A stretch of DNA of 64,000 nt from PALSA-1006 sp964571195 (GTDB lineage: Bacteria; Pseudomonadota; Gammaproteobacteria; Burkholderiales; Gallionellaceae). The stretch lies in NCBI GenBank assembly GCA_964571195.1, contig CAZNAD010000004.1, positions 114,678 to 178,677 on the forward strand, read 5' to 3'. The notes under the pieces were generated by a model. That model was not told the origin of the DNA. It saw nothing but the letters and a program-made list of their open reading frames with translations, and made no database searches. The position numbers were made by a program, and so were the translations under genes. Below, piece by piece: positions 25,936 to 33,598 of this stretch. The stretch's first letter is position 1. Each line of letters starts with the position of its first letter.

Positions 25936-27480
25936 TCAGCGGCTGGATGCGATCTTGATGGCGCGTCTGGAGAGATTTGGTTTTTGCGTTTTGGTGTTGC
26001 GCACATTCCTGGCGTTACGCGCCAGTTTCTGATTTCTGGTGATGCGCGATTTCCCGGCTTTCGCCAAACGCAACTTGGGTGTGCGGCTGACAGACTGGAC
26101 GACGGTGAGGCGTTGGCCGACCTTGAGTTTGCGCGCGGTGTTGTTCCATTCCAGCAGACGGTTCTGGCTGACGCGGTAACGGCGCGCGATGCTGGCGAGT
26201 GTCTCGCCTTTGCGCACGGTGTGTTTGATGGTGCGTACCAGTGTCTCGTCGATCGAAGTCAGGTGGGTGTTGAAGGCATCGAATTCGCCATCGGAATCGA
26301 TGTTGTCGCCGATAGGAACCAGCAGGGTCTGGCCGTTACTGATCTTGCTGTGCGCGGAGAGGCCGTTGACGCTGCGTAACTGGGTGGCGGACAGTCCGAA
26401 ACGCGGGGCCAGTTTGTCGAAATGCTCGCCCTTCTTGCTCTGGTAGGGTTGCCAGGAAACCAGGCGTTGTTCGGTGTTCTCCAGATTGTTCTGGAAGGTC
26501 TCCAGCTTGTCCACCGGCAACAGTAGGATACCGGCCACTTCGTCCAGAATGACGGGGCGGTTGTGGCCGGGGTTGAGTGCGTTGAACTCTTCCATCGAGA
26601 TATCGGCCAGTTCGGCAGCCAGTTTGACATCCATGCGGCGCGAGGGGGCCACGGCCACGAAGTAGGGCTTGTTGGGGATGCTGGGCAAGCTGAGCCCGAA
26701 ACGCGCCGGGTCATTGATGAGGTTCTTGATGGCGAGCAATTTGGGGACGTAGTTCTGTGTCTCTCTGGGCAAACGCAGGCTGGAGTAGTCGGTGGGTTTG
26801 CCCGCTTTGCGGTTGCGCATCTGGGCGCGGCTTACCGCTCCCTCTCCCCAGTTATAAGCGGCGAGTGCGAGTTCCCAGTCGCCGAACTGTCCGTGCAGTT
26901 TTTCCAGATAGTCCAATGCGCCATTGGTCGCGCTGATGATGTCGCGGCGCTCGTCATACCACCAATTTTGTTGCATGCCGAAATTCTTGCCGGTGGAAGG
27001 GATGAACTGCCACAGGCCGGAGGCGCGCGCGCTTGAGTTCGCGCCCGGATTAAAGGCGCTCTCTATCATCGGCAGCAGGGCAATCTCTGCGGGCATGCCA
27101 CGGCGTTCGACTTCTTCGGTGATGTAGAACAGATAACGCTGGGAACGTTCCGTCATCCGCGCCATATAGTCGGGACGGCTGGCATACCATTTCTCGTGGC
27201 GCGCGACGAGCGGGCTGTCGAGTTCGCGCATGGCAAAACCGCTGCGGATACGATGCCACAGGTCGTTCGGGTCATACTCGGTGGCTGGCGCTACGGTTGC
27301 GGGGATGCGGTGGTCGGCAGTGAGTTGCGGAGCCAGCGGGGTGATGCTGAGATCGTCTTGTGGTACGAAGGGCAGATGGCTGTCGGTATTCAGATTCTCT
27401 TCCGCGCCGACGCTCTGCGCGAACAGTGCAGAGCCAGTGAGAAGCATGATGAAAGACAGTTTAATAAGCCGCACCGGCAA
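25936..27480 (-). CDS. mltD: Membrane-bound lytic murein transglycosylase D with LysM domains
   Basis: The product has 514 residues with a signal peptide (MPVRLIKLSFIMLLTGSALFA; no lipobox Cys is visible, so it may be soluble or anchored otherwise). An SLT domain occupies about residues 110-240, with the catalytic Glu in PMIESAFNPGA and the family motif SARASGLWQFIPSTGKNFG. Two LysM modules follow, around residues 345-390 and 415-460 (HTVRKGETLASIARRYRVS). The tail is strongly basic. It cleaves peptidoglycan glycan strands, making anhydromuropeptides. It is convergent with yejF and divergent from the fumarase gene. Confidence 0.93.
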   Translation of the reverse strand: MPVRLIKLSFIMLLTGSALFAQSVGAEENLNTDSHLPFVPQDDLSITPLAPQLTADHRIPATVAPATEYDPNDLWHRIRSGFAMRELDSPLVARHEKWYASRPDYMARMTERSQRYLFYITEEVERRGMPAEIALLPMIESAFNPGANSSARASGLWQFIPSTGKNFGMQQNWWYDERRDIISATNGALDYLEKLHGQFGDWELALAAYNWGEGAVSRAQMRNRKAGKPTDYSSLRLPRETQNYVPKLLAIKNLINDPARFGLSLPSIPNKPYFVAVAPSRRMDVKLAAELADISMEEFNALNPGHNRPVILDEVAGILLLPVDKLETFQNNLENTEQRLVSWQPYQSKKGEHFDKLAPRFGLSATQLRSVNGLSAHSKISNGQTLLVPIGDNIDSDGEFDAFNTHLTSIDETLVRTIKHTVRKGETLASIARRYRVSQNRLLEWNNTARKLKVGQRLTVVQSVSRTPKLRLAKAGKSRITRNQKLARNARNVRNTKTQKPNLSRRAIKIASSR

Positions 27481-27603
27481 GACCCCCGAAAAAAGTGCCG
27501 CGATGGTAGCCGAGGGCGGGTTGCAGCGTCAATGAATAACTGTATGAATCGTTGTAAATATGCAGGAGGATGAAGTGGCGGAGAGCCGCTTTCTCGATTG
27601 ACT

Positions 27604-27838
27604 AGGGAGGGGCTGGTTAAGTCCGTTCGTGGTGTACCCGCAGGGAGTAGGCCGTGGCTGTACGGGGCTTGCGCCCCAACACCGCACGCTCAGTATTTTG
27701 CGAAACTCGCAAGCTCGTTTTCCGTTCGCCCCCTCGATACATCGCGCAAGCGCGACACTCGGGACGAACGGAAAACGAAGTTTCGCGGCACGCAAAATGT
27801 ATCGAACCATGGTTTTCGGACTTAATCGGACCTTCCCT
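27604..27838. repeat. 235-bp imperfect palindromic repeat element
   Basis: The ends are 22-base inverted repeats (27604-27625 and 27817-27838, 18 of 22 matching). Inside, 27695-27728 and 27765-27798 form a second inverted pair with an exact 13-bp core (CGTTTTCCGTTCG). The centre carries the small hairpin TCGCGC-AA-GCGCGA. It also contains copy B of the structured repeat. It has no coding frame of its own and lies between divergent mltD and the fumarase gene, ending about 40 bases before the latter's start. It resembles a small non-autonomous repeat element. Confidence 0.7.
27637..27683 (-). repeat. Structured intergenic repeat, copy B
   Basis: The reverse complement of these 47 bases matches copy A at 24201-24247 at 38 positions, including a near-perfect 21-base tail (20 of 21). 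The hairpin stem is GGGGC/GCCCC with loop GCAA, showing a paired change relative to copy A. Here it is embedded in the larger palindromic element. Confidence 0.7.
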
Positions 27839-27880
27839 AAGGTTTATAATCCCCCGCAATCCATGCGCCATGAAAAGTCC

Positions 27881-29407
27881 ATGACTATCCTACGCCAGCA
27901 AGACTTCATCGACAGCGTCGCCGACGCGTTGCAATTCATCTCCTACTACCATCCCGAGGATTATGTCCACGCGTTAGCTGATGCGTATCGGCGCGAAGAA
28001 TCGCCTGCGGCGAAAGATGCGATGGCGCAGATACTGACTAATTCGCGCATGTGTGCATTGGGCAAGCGCCCGATCTGCCAGGACACCGGCATCGTGGTGG
28101 CCTTCGTGCGGGTGGGGATGGGGGTGCGCTGGGCGGACGCCTCGATGAGTATCACCGAGATGGTGAATGCGGGTGTGCGCAAAGCCTATCTGCTGCCCGA
28201 CAACGTGTTGCGCGCATCCATCGTGGACGATCCGGCGGGCAAGCGTAAGAACACGGGCGACAACACCCCGGCGGTGGTGCATTTCGATATCGTGCCGGGA
28301 GACCGGGTGGAGGTGCGTATCGCCGCGAAAGGCGGCGGTTCGGAGAACAAGGCGCGTTTTGCCATGCTCAATCCCGGCGACGATGTGGTGGAGTGGGTGG
28401 TGAGCCAGTTGCCGGGCATGGGGGCGGGCTGGTGTCCGCCGGGTATGCTGGGTATCGGTATCGGCGGTACGGCGGAGAAGGCGGTGCTGCTGGCGAAAGA
28501 GGCATTGATGGAACACATCGATATGCCTGCACTCAAAGCGCGCGGCGCGCGCAACCGTATCGAGGAATTGCGCATCGAGATATTCGATAAAGTGAATGCA
28601 CTGGGCATCGGAGCGCAGGGGCTGGGCGGACTGACCACCGTGCTGGACGTCAAGATTCTGGACTATCCCACCCATGCGGCGTCCAAACCCGTCGCTATCA
28701 TTCCCAACTGTGCGGCGACGCGGCACATCCACTTCGAGCTGGATGGCAGCGGGGTGGCGGTGTTCACGCCGCCCAAGATGGCGGACTATCCCGAGGTGCA
28801 TTGGCATCCGGCAGCAGATGCGCGGCGCGTGAACCTCGATACGGTGACGCGTGCGGACATCGCGCAATGGCAGCCGGGCGAGACTCTACTGCTCTCCGGC
28901 AAGTTGCTGACCGGACGCGATGCGGCGCATAAACGTATCGTGGAGATGCTGGGCCGGGGTGAAAAGCTGCCCGCAGGCGTGGATTTTAACGGTCGATTCA
29001 TCTACTACGTCGGCCCGGTCGATCCGGTGCGCGACGAAGTGGTCGGCCCCGCCGGGCCAACCACGGCGACGCGCATGGACAAGTTCACCGAGACCATGTT
29101 GGCGCAGACCGGGCTGATCGGCATGATCGGCAAAGCGGAGCGCGGCAAGGCCGGTCTGGAAGCGATCAAAAAACACGCGGCGGTGTATCTGATGGCAGTG
29201 GGCGGTGCGGCATATCTGGTGGCCCAAGCGGTCAAGAGCGCGAAAGTGGTGGCCTTCGCCGATCTGGGCATGGAGGCCATCTACGAGTTCGAGGTGCTGG
29301 ATATGCCGGTGACCGTGGCTGTCGATACGCAAGGGCGCTCGGTACACGAGATCGGGCCGGCGGAGTGGAAAAAGCGGATCGGGATGATCCCGATCAAACA
29401 GATTTAG
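27881..29407 (+). CDS. fumA: Class I (iron-sulfur) fumarate hydratase
   Basis: The product has 508 residues from ATG 27881, which gives the family N-terminus MTILRQQDFIDSVADALQF; ATG 27863 would add six residues. It interconverts fumarate and malate in the TCA cycle using a [4Fe-4S] cluster. Cysteines expected for the cluster lie in ICQDTGI, GAGWCPPG and PNCAATRHI. The C-terminal beta domain (GKLLTGRDAAHKR, YYVGPVDP, GPTTATRMD) is complete. Its upstream region holds the 235-bp palindromic element, so its promoter must lie within or very close to that element. Neither start has a strong ribosome site. Confidence 0.94.
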   Translation: MTILRQQDFIDSVADALQFISYYHPEDYVHALADAYRREESPAAKDAMAQILTNSRMCALGKRPICQDTGIVVAFVRVGMGVRWADASMSITEMVNAGVRKAYLLPDNVLRASIVDDPAGKRKNTGDNTPAVVHFDIVPGDRVEVRIAAKGGGSENKARFAMLNPGDDVVEWVVSQLPGMGAGWCPPGMLGIGIGGTAEKAVLLAKEALMEHIDMPALKARGARNRIEELRIEIFDKVNALGIGAQGLGGLTTVLDVKILDYPTHAASKPVAIIPNCAATRHIHFELDGSGVAVFTPPKMADYPEVHWHPAADARRVNLDTVTRADIAQWQPGETLLLSGKLLTGRDAAHKRIVEMLGRGEKLPAGVDFNGRFIYYVGPVDPVRDEVVGPAGPTTATRMDKFTETMLAQTGLIGMIGKAERGKAGLEAIKKHAAVYLMAVGGAAYLVAQAVKSAKVVAFADLGMEAIYEFEVLDMPVTVAVDTQGRSVHEIGPAEWKKRIGMIPIKQI

Positions 29408-29422
29408 TGGGTTCGGTTGCGT

Positions 29423-29451
29423 GAATCAATCGAGTCTGACCCCGTTGATTT
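29423..29451. repeat. Left inverted repeat flanking a small membrane-protein ORF
   Basis: These 29 bases, starting 16 bases after the fumarase stop and containing GAGTCTGACCCC, are repeated in inverted orientation at 29874-29902 with 26 of 29 matches. Sequences of the form GGGGTCAGACTC are known to me as termini near REP-type or IS200-like elements in betaproteobacteria; this recollection cannot be checked here. Confidence 0.65.
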
Positions 29452-29498
29452 ATGAGTTCATTGATCTGTTTCATTCCGCTGCCTGAGGATATTTAAAA

Positions 29499-29918
29499 AT
29501 GAAATCTGCAGAGAGCAGCAAAATCGAAACTCTTAAGAAAAAAATTCAATATGTTCTGGCATATAACGGTAGCGCTCCAGATCAGATTTTTGATGGGAGA
29601 ACATATGCTGGATGCGTTCGATTTCTTTTCTTTTCTTTTCTAGTAATTTATGTGGGCTGGCATATTGACGAAATAAATCGATGGATAGGGCATCAATTTG
29701 GAGAAGAGCTGATCGTCGCTCCTGGCAAAGAAGCTTGGCATCGGGTGGTTGCCCTTGGCATGGGAACAGTTGGTATTGTTATCGGACTGCTTGACGTATA
29801 CAAAATATATACCCAGCGCCCAAAAAACTCCCCCCTTGCATTGGAGGATAAATCAGAGGCACAACAATCGAGCAAATCAATGGGGTTGGACTCGATTGAT
29901 TCTGATTTGAAGCATTGA
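29499..29918 (+). CDS. Small membrane protein of unknown function inside an inverted-repeat unit
   Basis: The product has 139 residues with GAGG ten bases before the ATG. There are two probable membrane segments (about 39-58, CVRFLFFSFLVIYVGW, and about 82-100, VVALGMGTVGIVIGLLDVY), a charged N-terminus and a hydrophilic tail. No family is recognised. The gene is AT-rich compared with its neighbours. Its last 15 or so codons are supplied by the right inverted repeat (29874-29902), so the C-terminus may differ between copies of the unit. Expression and function are uncertain. Confidence 0.5.
   Translation: MKSAESSKIETLKKKIQYVLAYNGSAPDQIFDGRTYAGCVRFLFFSFLVIYVGWHIDEINRWIGHQFGEELIVAPGKEAWHRVVALGMGTVGIVIGLLDVYKIYTQRPKNSPLALEDKSEAQQSSKSMGLDSIDSDLKH
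29874..29902. repeat. Right inverted repeat of the small-ORF unit
   Basis: This matches the reverse complement of 29423-29451 at 26 of 29 positions. It overlaps the 3' end of the small membrane-protein gene, encoding part of its hydrophilic tail. Together the two repeats bound a unit of about 480 bases. Confidence 0.65.
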
Positions 29919-30021
29919 TTTTCACAAACTAAGCCCTCGCCAATTCTCCTGCCCATCAGGGAATTAAAATAAAACCGCCGGGCATCCCCGACGATGTTGT
30001 TTTTGAATTTGAGGGCTCGTT

Positions 30022-30052
30022 CATCCTTCGATACGGCCTTCGGCCTACTCAG
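30022..30052. repeat. 31-bp direct repeat, left copy
   Basis: This sequence (beginning CATCCTTCGATACGGCC, ending CCTACTCAG) recurs at 30753-30783 with one substitution. The pair brackets the large palindrome. It contains a small internal palindrome GGCC-TTC-GGCC. Confidence 0.8.
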
Positions 30053-30057
30053 CTCGC

Positions 30058-30091
30058 GTAGGGCGCAATAACCAACGGGCATTGCGCCGTA
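30058..30091. repeat. 34-bp dispersed repeat (GGGCGCAATAACC type)
   Basis: The sequence around GCGCAATAACC and GGGCATTGCGCC recurs inverted at 61470-61503 with 31 of 34 matches. The two ends (GGCGCAAT and ATTGCGCC) are themselves complementary, so it can fold as a hairpin. Confidence 0.75.
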
Positions 30092-30097
30092 TGGATT

Positions 30098-30680
30098 CAA
30101 AACCGTCGGGGGTAGCCCGACAGCTAGTTACTTTCTTTTGCTTCGCCAAAAGAAAGTAACCAAAGAAAAGGCGACCCCGGTGCGCCGCCCACTACGTGGG
30201 TTCCCTCGATTAGTCGCAAACGAGCGGGGCTGCGCAACTCGCACGATCCGCTACGCGGCCACGTGCTCAAACAGTGCTCGCCTAATCCCACCGCTCGTTC
30301 ACGCCTAATCGAGGCGGCGCACAGGGGAAGGTAAGTCAAAGGCGGTATGCTGGTTTTGTGTGCGCTGTGCGCACGCTTTCTTTGTTTGTGTTGGTGAGGC
30401 GGGCTTTGCCCGCCTCACCGGTTTTGGGGTTTTGTTTTGTTTTTTCTCCCCTGCTCAGCGCCGAGTAGCGCAGACCAGACAGGGGCTTTCCGACGAATAT
30501 GTTTGAGCACGTGGCCGCGTAGCGGATCGTGCGAGTTTATGAGGAGGCCTGTCTGGTTGAGCAACGGAGGGAACCCCGCAGGGGCGTTGCGCCGGGGTCG
30601 CCTTCTTTTGGGTTACTTTTTCTTGGCGAAGCAAGAAAAAGTGACTGGCTGTCGGGCCACCCCCGACGGTGTTGGGTTTG
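30098..30680. repeat. Large intergenic palindrome with perfect 38-bp inner arms
   Basis: The left arm (about 30098-30273) and right arm (about 30500-30680) are inverted copies. The inner 38 bases (30236-30273 and 30500-30537) match perfectly. The outer parts, including the 5' stretch with GCTTCGCCAAAAGAAAG and the CGACCCCGG block, match imperfectly. Similar TTGCTTCGCCAAAAGAAAG sequences are, from memory, common intergenic repeats in betaproteobacteria. The central 226 bases carry a strong hairpin. No transposase is present. Confidence 0.75.
30393..30419 (+). terminator. Strong hairpin followed by a T-rich stretch
   Basis: GGTGAGGCGGGC pairs perfectly with GCCCGCCTCACC around a three-base loop. 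The following 25 bases are T-rich (GGTTTTGGGGTTTTG and onward). The shape fits a factor-independent terminator for plus-strand transcription entering the repeat region, though it sits in the middle of the palindrome and may only be part of the repeat. Confidence 0.45.
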
Positions 30681-30752
30681 ATTTTGCACGAAGAGGGAAG
30701 GCCTCAAGTATTCCCCACTCTAACCCTCCCCCGGTGGGAGCGGGAACAAAAC

Positions 30753-30783
30753 CATCCTTCGATACGGCCTGCGGCCTACTCAG
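30753..30783. repeat. 31-bp direct repeat, right copy
   Basis: Matches 30022-30052 at 30 of 31 positions, in the same orientation. It lies just downstream of the large palindrome and about 120 bases before the SRP RNA gene. Confidence 0.8.
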
Positions 30784-30899
30784 CACGAACGGCCTAAGCT
30801 ACCGGGCATCCTTCCATGGATTTATCCCCGTTTTTCGACTATCATGCGCGCCTGTCGCGGGTTGAACTCTTCGCCCGCAAGACACAGATTTCAAGAATT

Positions 30900-30996
30900 G
30901 GCGGGTCTCCCCGCATTGCACTTTGGTGAACCTGGTCAGGTCTGGAAAGAAGCAGCCACAGCCAAGCGGTGCAAGTGCCGGGGGTAAGGCTCGCCT
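30900..30996 (+). ncRNA. ffs: Bacterial signal recognition particle RNA (4.5S RNA)
   Basis: This small stable RNA forms the core of the signal recognition particle with Ffh and helps target nascent membrane proteins. The conserved apical part is present (GGTCAGGTCTGG followed by GGAAAGAAGCAGCC, with GGTGCAAGTGCCGGGGGTAA on the 3' side). The terminal stem GGCGGG-type strand pairs with GCTCGCC at the 3' end, giving about 97 bases. The position immediately upstream of dnaX is conserved in Proteobacteria. Ends are estimated to within a few bases. Confidence 0.93.
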
Positions 30997-31041
30997 CCCA
31001 TTTTTCGAGGGTGTTGCACTCGATATTTTTGAACAGGCGAT

Positions 31042-32661
31042 ATGTCAGCGACTTCTGTATTAGCCCGCAAGTGGCGCCCCAGAAATTTCGCGCAACTGGC
31101 GGGACAGGAGCACGTTGTCCAGGCTTTGGGCAATGCGCTGACGCAGAATCGTCTGCATCATGCCTATCTCTTCACCGGTACGCGCGGCGTGGGCAAGACC
31201 ACCATCGCGCGTATCTTCGCCAAATCCCTGAATTGTGAAACGGGCATCACTGCCACGCCGTGCGGCGTATGCAGTGCCTGTACCGAGATCGACTCGGGAC
31301 GTTTCGTCGATCTGATCGAGCTGGATGCGGCTTCCAATACTCAGGTCGACAACATGCGCGAGCTGCTGGAGAGTGCGCTGTATGCGCCGACCAGCGGGCG
31401 CTTCAAGGTGTATATCATCGACGAAGTGCACATGCTGTCGAAGTCGGCCTTCAATGCGATGCTGAAGACGCTGGAAGAGCCGCCCGCGCATGTGAAGTTC
31501 ATTCTGGCGACCACCGATCCGCAGAAGATACCCGTCACCGTGTTGTCGCGTTGCCTGCAGTTCAATCTCAAACAGTTACCCCCCGCGCTGATCCTCACCC
31601 ACCTGCAATATGTGCTGGGACAGGAGAATATCCCGTTCGAGAATGGCGCGCTGACACTGGTGGCGCGTGCCGCACAGGGCAGCATGCGCGATGCGCTGAG
31701 TCTGCTGGATCAGGCCATCGCTTATTCCTCCGGCCAGGTCGACGAGGCGCTGGTGCGCACCATGCTCGGGGCGATAGACCAGAGTTATCTGTTCGATCTG
31801 TTGCAGATTTTGCGTGCGGGCGACGGGGCCGGACTGTTGCGTATCGCCGACGATATGGCGTTGCGCAGCATCGCGTTCGAGGCGGCCTTGCAGGATATGG
31901 CGACCTTGCTGCACCGCATCGCGCTGGCGCAAACCATCCCGCAGGCGATCGCGGATGATGAGCCGGAGCGCGCCCGTCTGCTGGAGTTGGCACAACAGTT
32001 CACCCCCGAAGAGATCCAGCTGAATTACCAGATCGTTATCCACGGGCGCAACGAGATCGACCTGGCACCGGACGAATATGCCGGTTTTACCATGACGCTG
32101 TTGCGTATGCTGGCATTCGCGCCACAGGGCGCCGGGGAAGCGGTGCCGCCGCGAAAAGCGGCGACTGCACCGATTGTTACTGCCAAAGCGACCGCAGCGG
32201 TCGCCGAGGCTACGACCGTGCCGCAAACTGTTTCCGCTCCTTCTCCAGCTCCGATGCGGGCTGAGGCCGGTGCCGATCTGGACTGGAACACGCTGTTGGC
32301 GCAGCTCAATCTGCAGGGGATGGCGCGCGAGCTGGCGAAGAACAGTGTGTTGTCGGGTTTCTCGGACGGGCGCTTGTTGTTGAGTCTGGCACCGCAGCAC
32401 AAACATTTGCAGAGCAACAAGATCGCACTGGACAAGTTGCAGGCGGCACTGAGCGATTATTTTGCCAAGCCGATCAAGCTGGTCGTTGAGGTGGGGGCGA
32501 CAGCGGATGTCGCCACGCCCGCATTAGTCGAGCAGCATCAGAAGCAGACGCGCCAGCAGCAGGCGGAGGAAGCCATCCGGCAGGATGTGTTCGTGCGCGA
32601 GGCGCAGGCGATGTTGGGGGCGCAGGTCTTGGAGAATTCGATCAAACCTGTACAACAATGA
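31042..32661 (+). CDS. dnaX: DNA polymerase III gamma/tau subunit
   Basis: The product has 539 residues. It is the clamp-loader ATPase that ties the polymerase cores together in the replisome. The AAA+ Walker A is GTRGVGKT (46-53), the zinc cysteines are C65, C74, C77 and C80, Walker B is IIDEVHML, and the sensor-1 region follows. A proline/alanine-rich linker (about 360-410) leads to a tau-type C-terminal domain, shorter than in Escherichia coli. I do not see the A-AAA-AAG slippery site that produces gamma in E. coli. The gene is followed 17 bases later by ybaB. Confidence 0.96.
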   Translation: MSATSVLARKWRPRNFAQLAGQEHVVQALGNALTQNRLHHAYLFTGTRGVGKTTIARIFAKSLNCETGITATPCGVCSACTEIDSGRFVDLIELDAASNTQVDNMRELLESALYAPTSGRFKVYIIDEVHMLSKSAFNAMLKTLEEPPAHVKFILATTDPQKIPVTVLSRCLQFNLKQLPPALILTHLQYVLGQENIPFENGALTLVARAAQGSMRDALSLLDQAIAYSSGQVDEALVRTMLGAIDQSYLFDLLQILRAGDGAGLLRIADDMALRSIAFEAALQDMATLLHRIALAQTIPQAIADDEPERARLLELAQQFTPEEIQLNYQIVIHGRNEIDLAPDEYAGFTMTLLRMLAFAPQGAGEAVPPRKAATAPIVTAKATAAVAEATTVPQTVSAPSPAPMRAEAGADLDWNTLLAQLNLQGMARELAKNSVLSGFSDGRLLLSLAPQHKHLQSNKIALDKLQAALSDYFAKPIKLVVEVGATADVATPALVEQHQKQTRQQQAEEAIRQDVFVREAQAMLGAQVLENSIKPVQQ

Positions 32662-32678
32662 ACTGGAGGATGTAAGCG

Positions 32679-32996
32679 ATGATGAAGGGCGGAATAGCCG
32701 GTCTGATGAAACAGGCGCAACAGATGCAGGCCAATATGAAGAAGGCGCAGGACGAGCTTGCCACCGTCGAGGTGGAAGGTCAGTCCGGCTCCGGCATGGT
32801 CAAAGTGACGATGACCTGTGCGCACGAGGTGCGCCGGGTGTCGCTGGATGCCAGTGTGATGGATGATAAAGAGATGCTGGAGGATCTGATCGTTGCGGCC
32901 TTGAACGACGCCAATAAACAGGCGGCGGAGACCTCTAAGAAACGCATGAGCGGATTCGCTGCCAGCCTGCCGCCGGGCATGAGCCTGCCGTTCTAG
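32679..32996 (+). CDS. ybaB: Nucleoid-associated protein, YbaB/EbfC family
   Basis: The product has 105 residues, the usual length. It forms dimers that bind DNA and cover the nucleoid. The sequence GGIAGLMKQAQQMQANMKKAQ and the GSGMVKVTMTCAHEVRRVSLD block are typical. The first ATG (32679) is preceded by GGAGGA at about nine bases; a second ATG follows at once. It sits between dnaX and recR, the standard arrangement. Confidence 0.95.
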   Translation: MMKGGIAGLMKQAQQMQANMKKAQDELATVEVEGQSGSGMVKVTMTCAHEVRRVSLDASVMDDKEMLEDLIVAALNDANKQAAETSKKRMSGFAASLPPGMSLPF

Positions 32997-32998
32997 GG

Positions 32999-33598
32999 AT
33001 GAACACTCCTTCCAGTCTGGAAGAGCTGATCGGGGCGTTGCGCTGTCTGCCGGGGGTTGGTCCCAAATCGGCGCAGCGCATGGCCTACCATCTGTTGCAG
33101 CGTGACCGGCAAGGCGCGCTGCATCTGGCCGGTGCGCTCGGGCATGCGGTCGAGAGCGTCAAACACTGTAGCAAGTGCAATAATTTTTCCGAAGAAGAGG
33201 TATGTGTCCTGTGTCGTTCAGAGCGGCGCGAGGCCGATATGCTTTGTGTGGTGGAGATGCCGTCTGACATGCTGATGATGGAGCAGGCACAGTGTTATCG
33301 CGGCATGTATTTTGTATTGATGGGGCGGCTGTCGCCGCTGGACGGGGTGGGCGCACGCGAATTGCCGGTGGAACGTCTGCTCAAGCGCGCGCAGGAGCTG
33401 GCTTGCGAGGTGATCCTGGCGACCAATTTCACGGTCGAAGGCGAGGCGACCGCGCATTATCTGGCCACCTTGTTGCGGGCACAGGGCATCCGGGTTTCGC
33501 GCATCGCCCGTGGCTTGCCCGTGGGGGGCGAGTTGGAGCATGTGGATAGCGGAACATTGGCACAGGCGGTGCTGGAAAGACGGGCAGTGACGGGATGA
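32999..33598 (+). CDS. recR: Recombination protein RecR
   Basis: The product has 199 residues. With RecO it loads RecA at single-strand gaps. An N-terminal helix-hairpin-helix (LPGVGPKSAQRMAYHLL), the four-cysteine zinc finger (CSKCNNFSEEEVCVLC) and the Toprim domain (VVEMPSDMLMMEQ through GEATAHYLA) are in order. It starts two bases after the ybaB stop and overlaps the rluB start (ATGA). A recO gene is present at 48621. Confidence 0.96.
   Translation: MNTPSSLEELIGALRCLPGVGPKSAQRMAYHLLQRDRQGALHLAGALGHAVESVKHCSKCNNFSEEEVCVLCRSERREADMLCVVEMPSDMLMMEQAQCYRGMYFVLMGRLSPLDGVGARELPVERLLKRAQELACEVILATNFTVEGEATAHYLATLLRAQGIRVSRIARGLPVGGELEHVDSGTLAQAVLERRAVTG

Larger units (their letters stand above)
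29919..30899. other. Repeat-rich intergenic segment upstream of the SRP RNA gene
   Basis: About 980 bases without a supported gene. It is built from nested repeats: 31-bp direct repeats at 30022-30052 and 30753-30783, a 34-bp dispersed repeat at 30058-30091, and a large palindrome from about 30098 to 30680 with perfect 38-bp inner arms and a strong central hairpin. Open frames here (for example 30437-30865) are accidental translations of repeat sequence. The last 60 bases, with TATCAT at 30840-30845, probably hold the ffs promoter. Confidence 0.7.

Noticed and set aside
30437..30865. A 142-codon frame in the large palindrome
   Set aside because: It translates repeat sequence whose inverted copy is also open in places; no ribosome site or protein-like composition.
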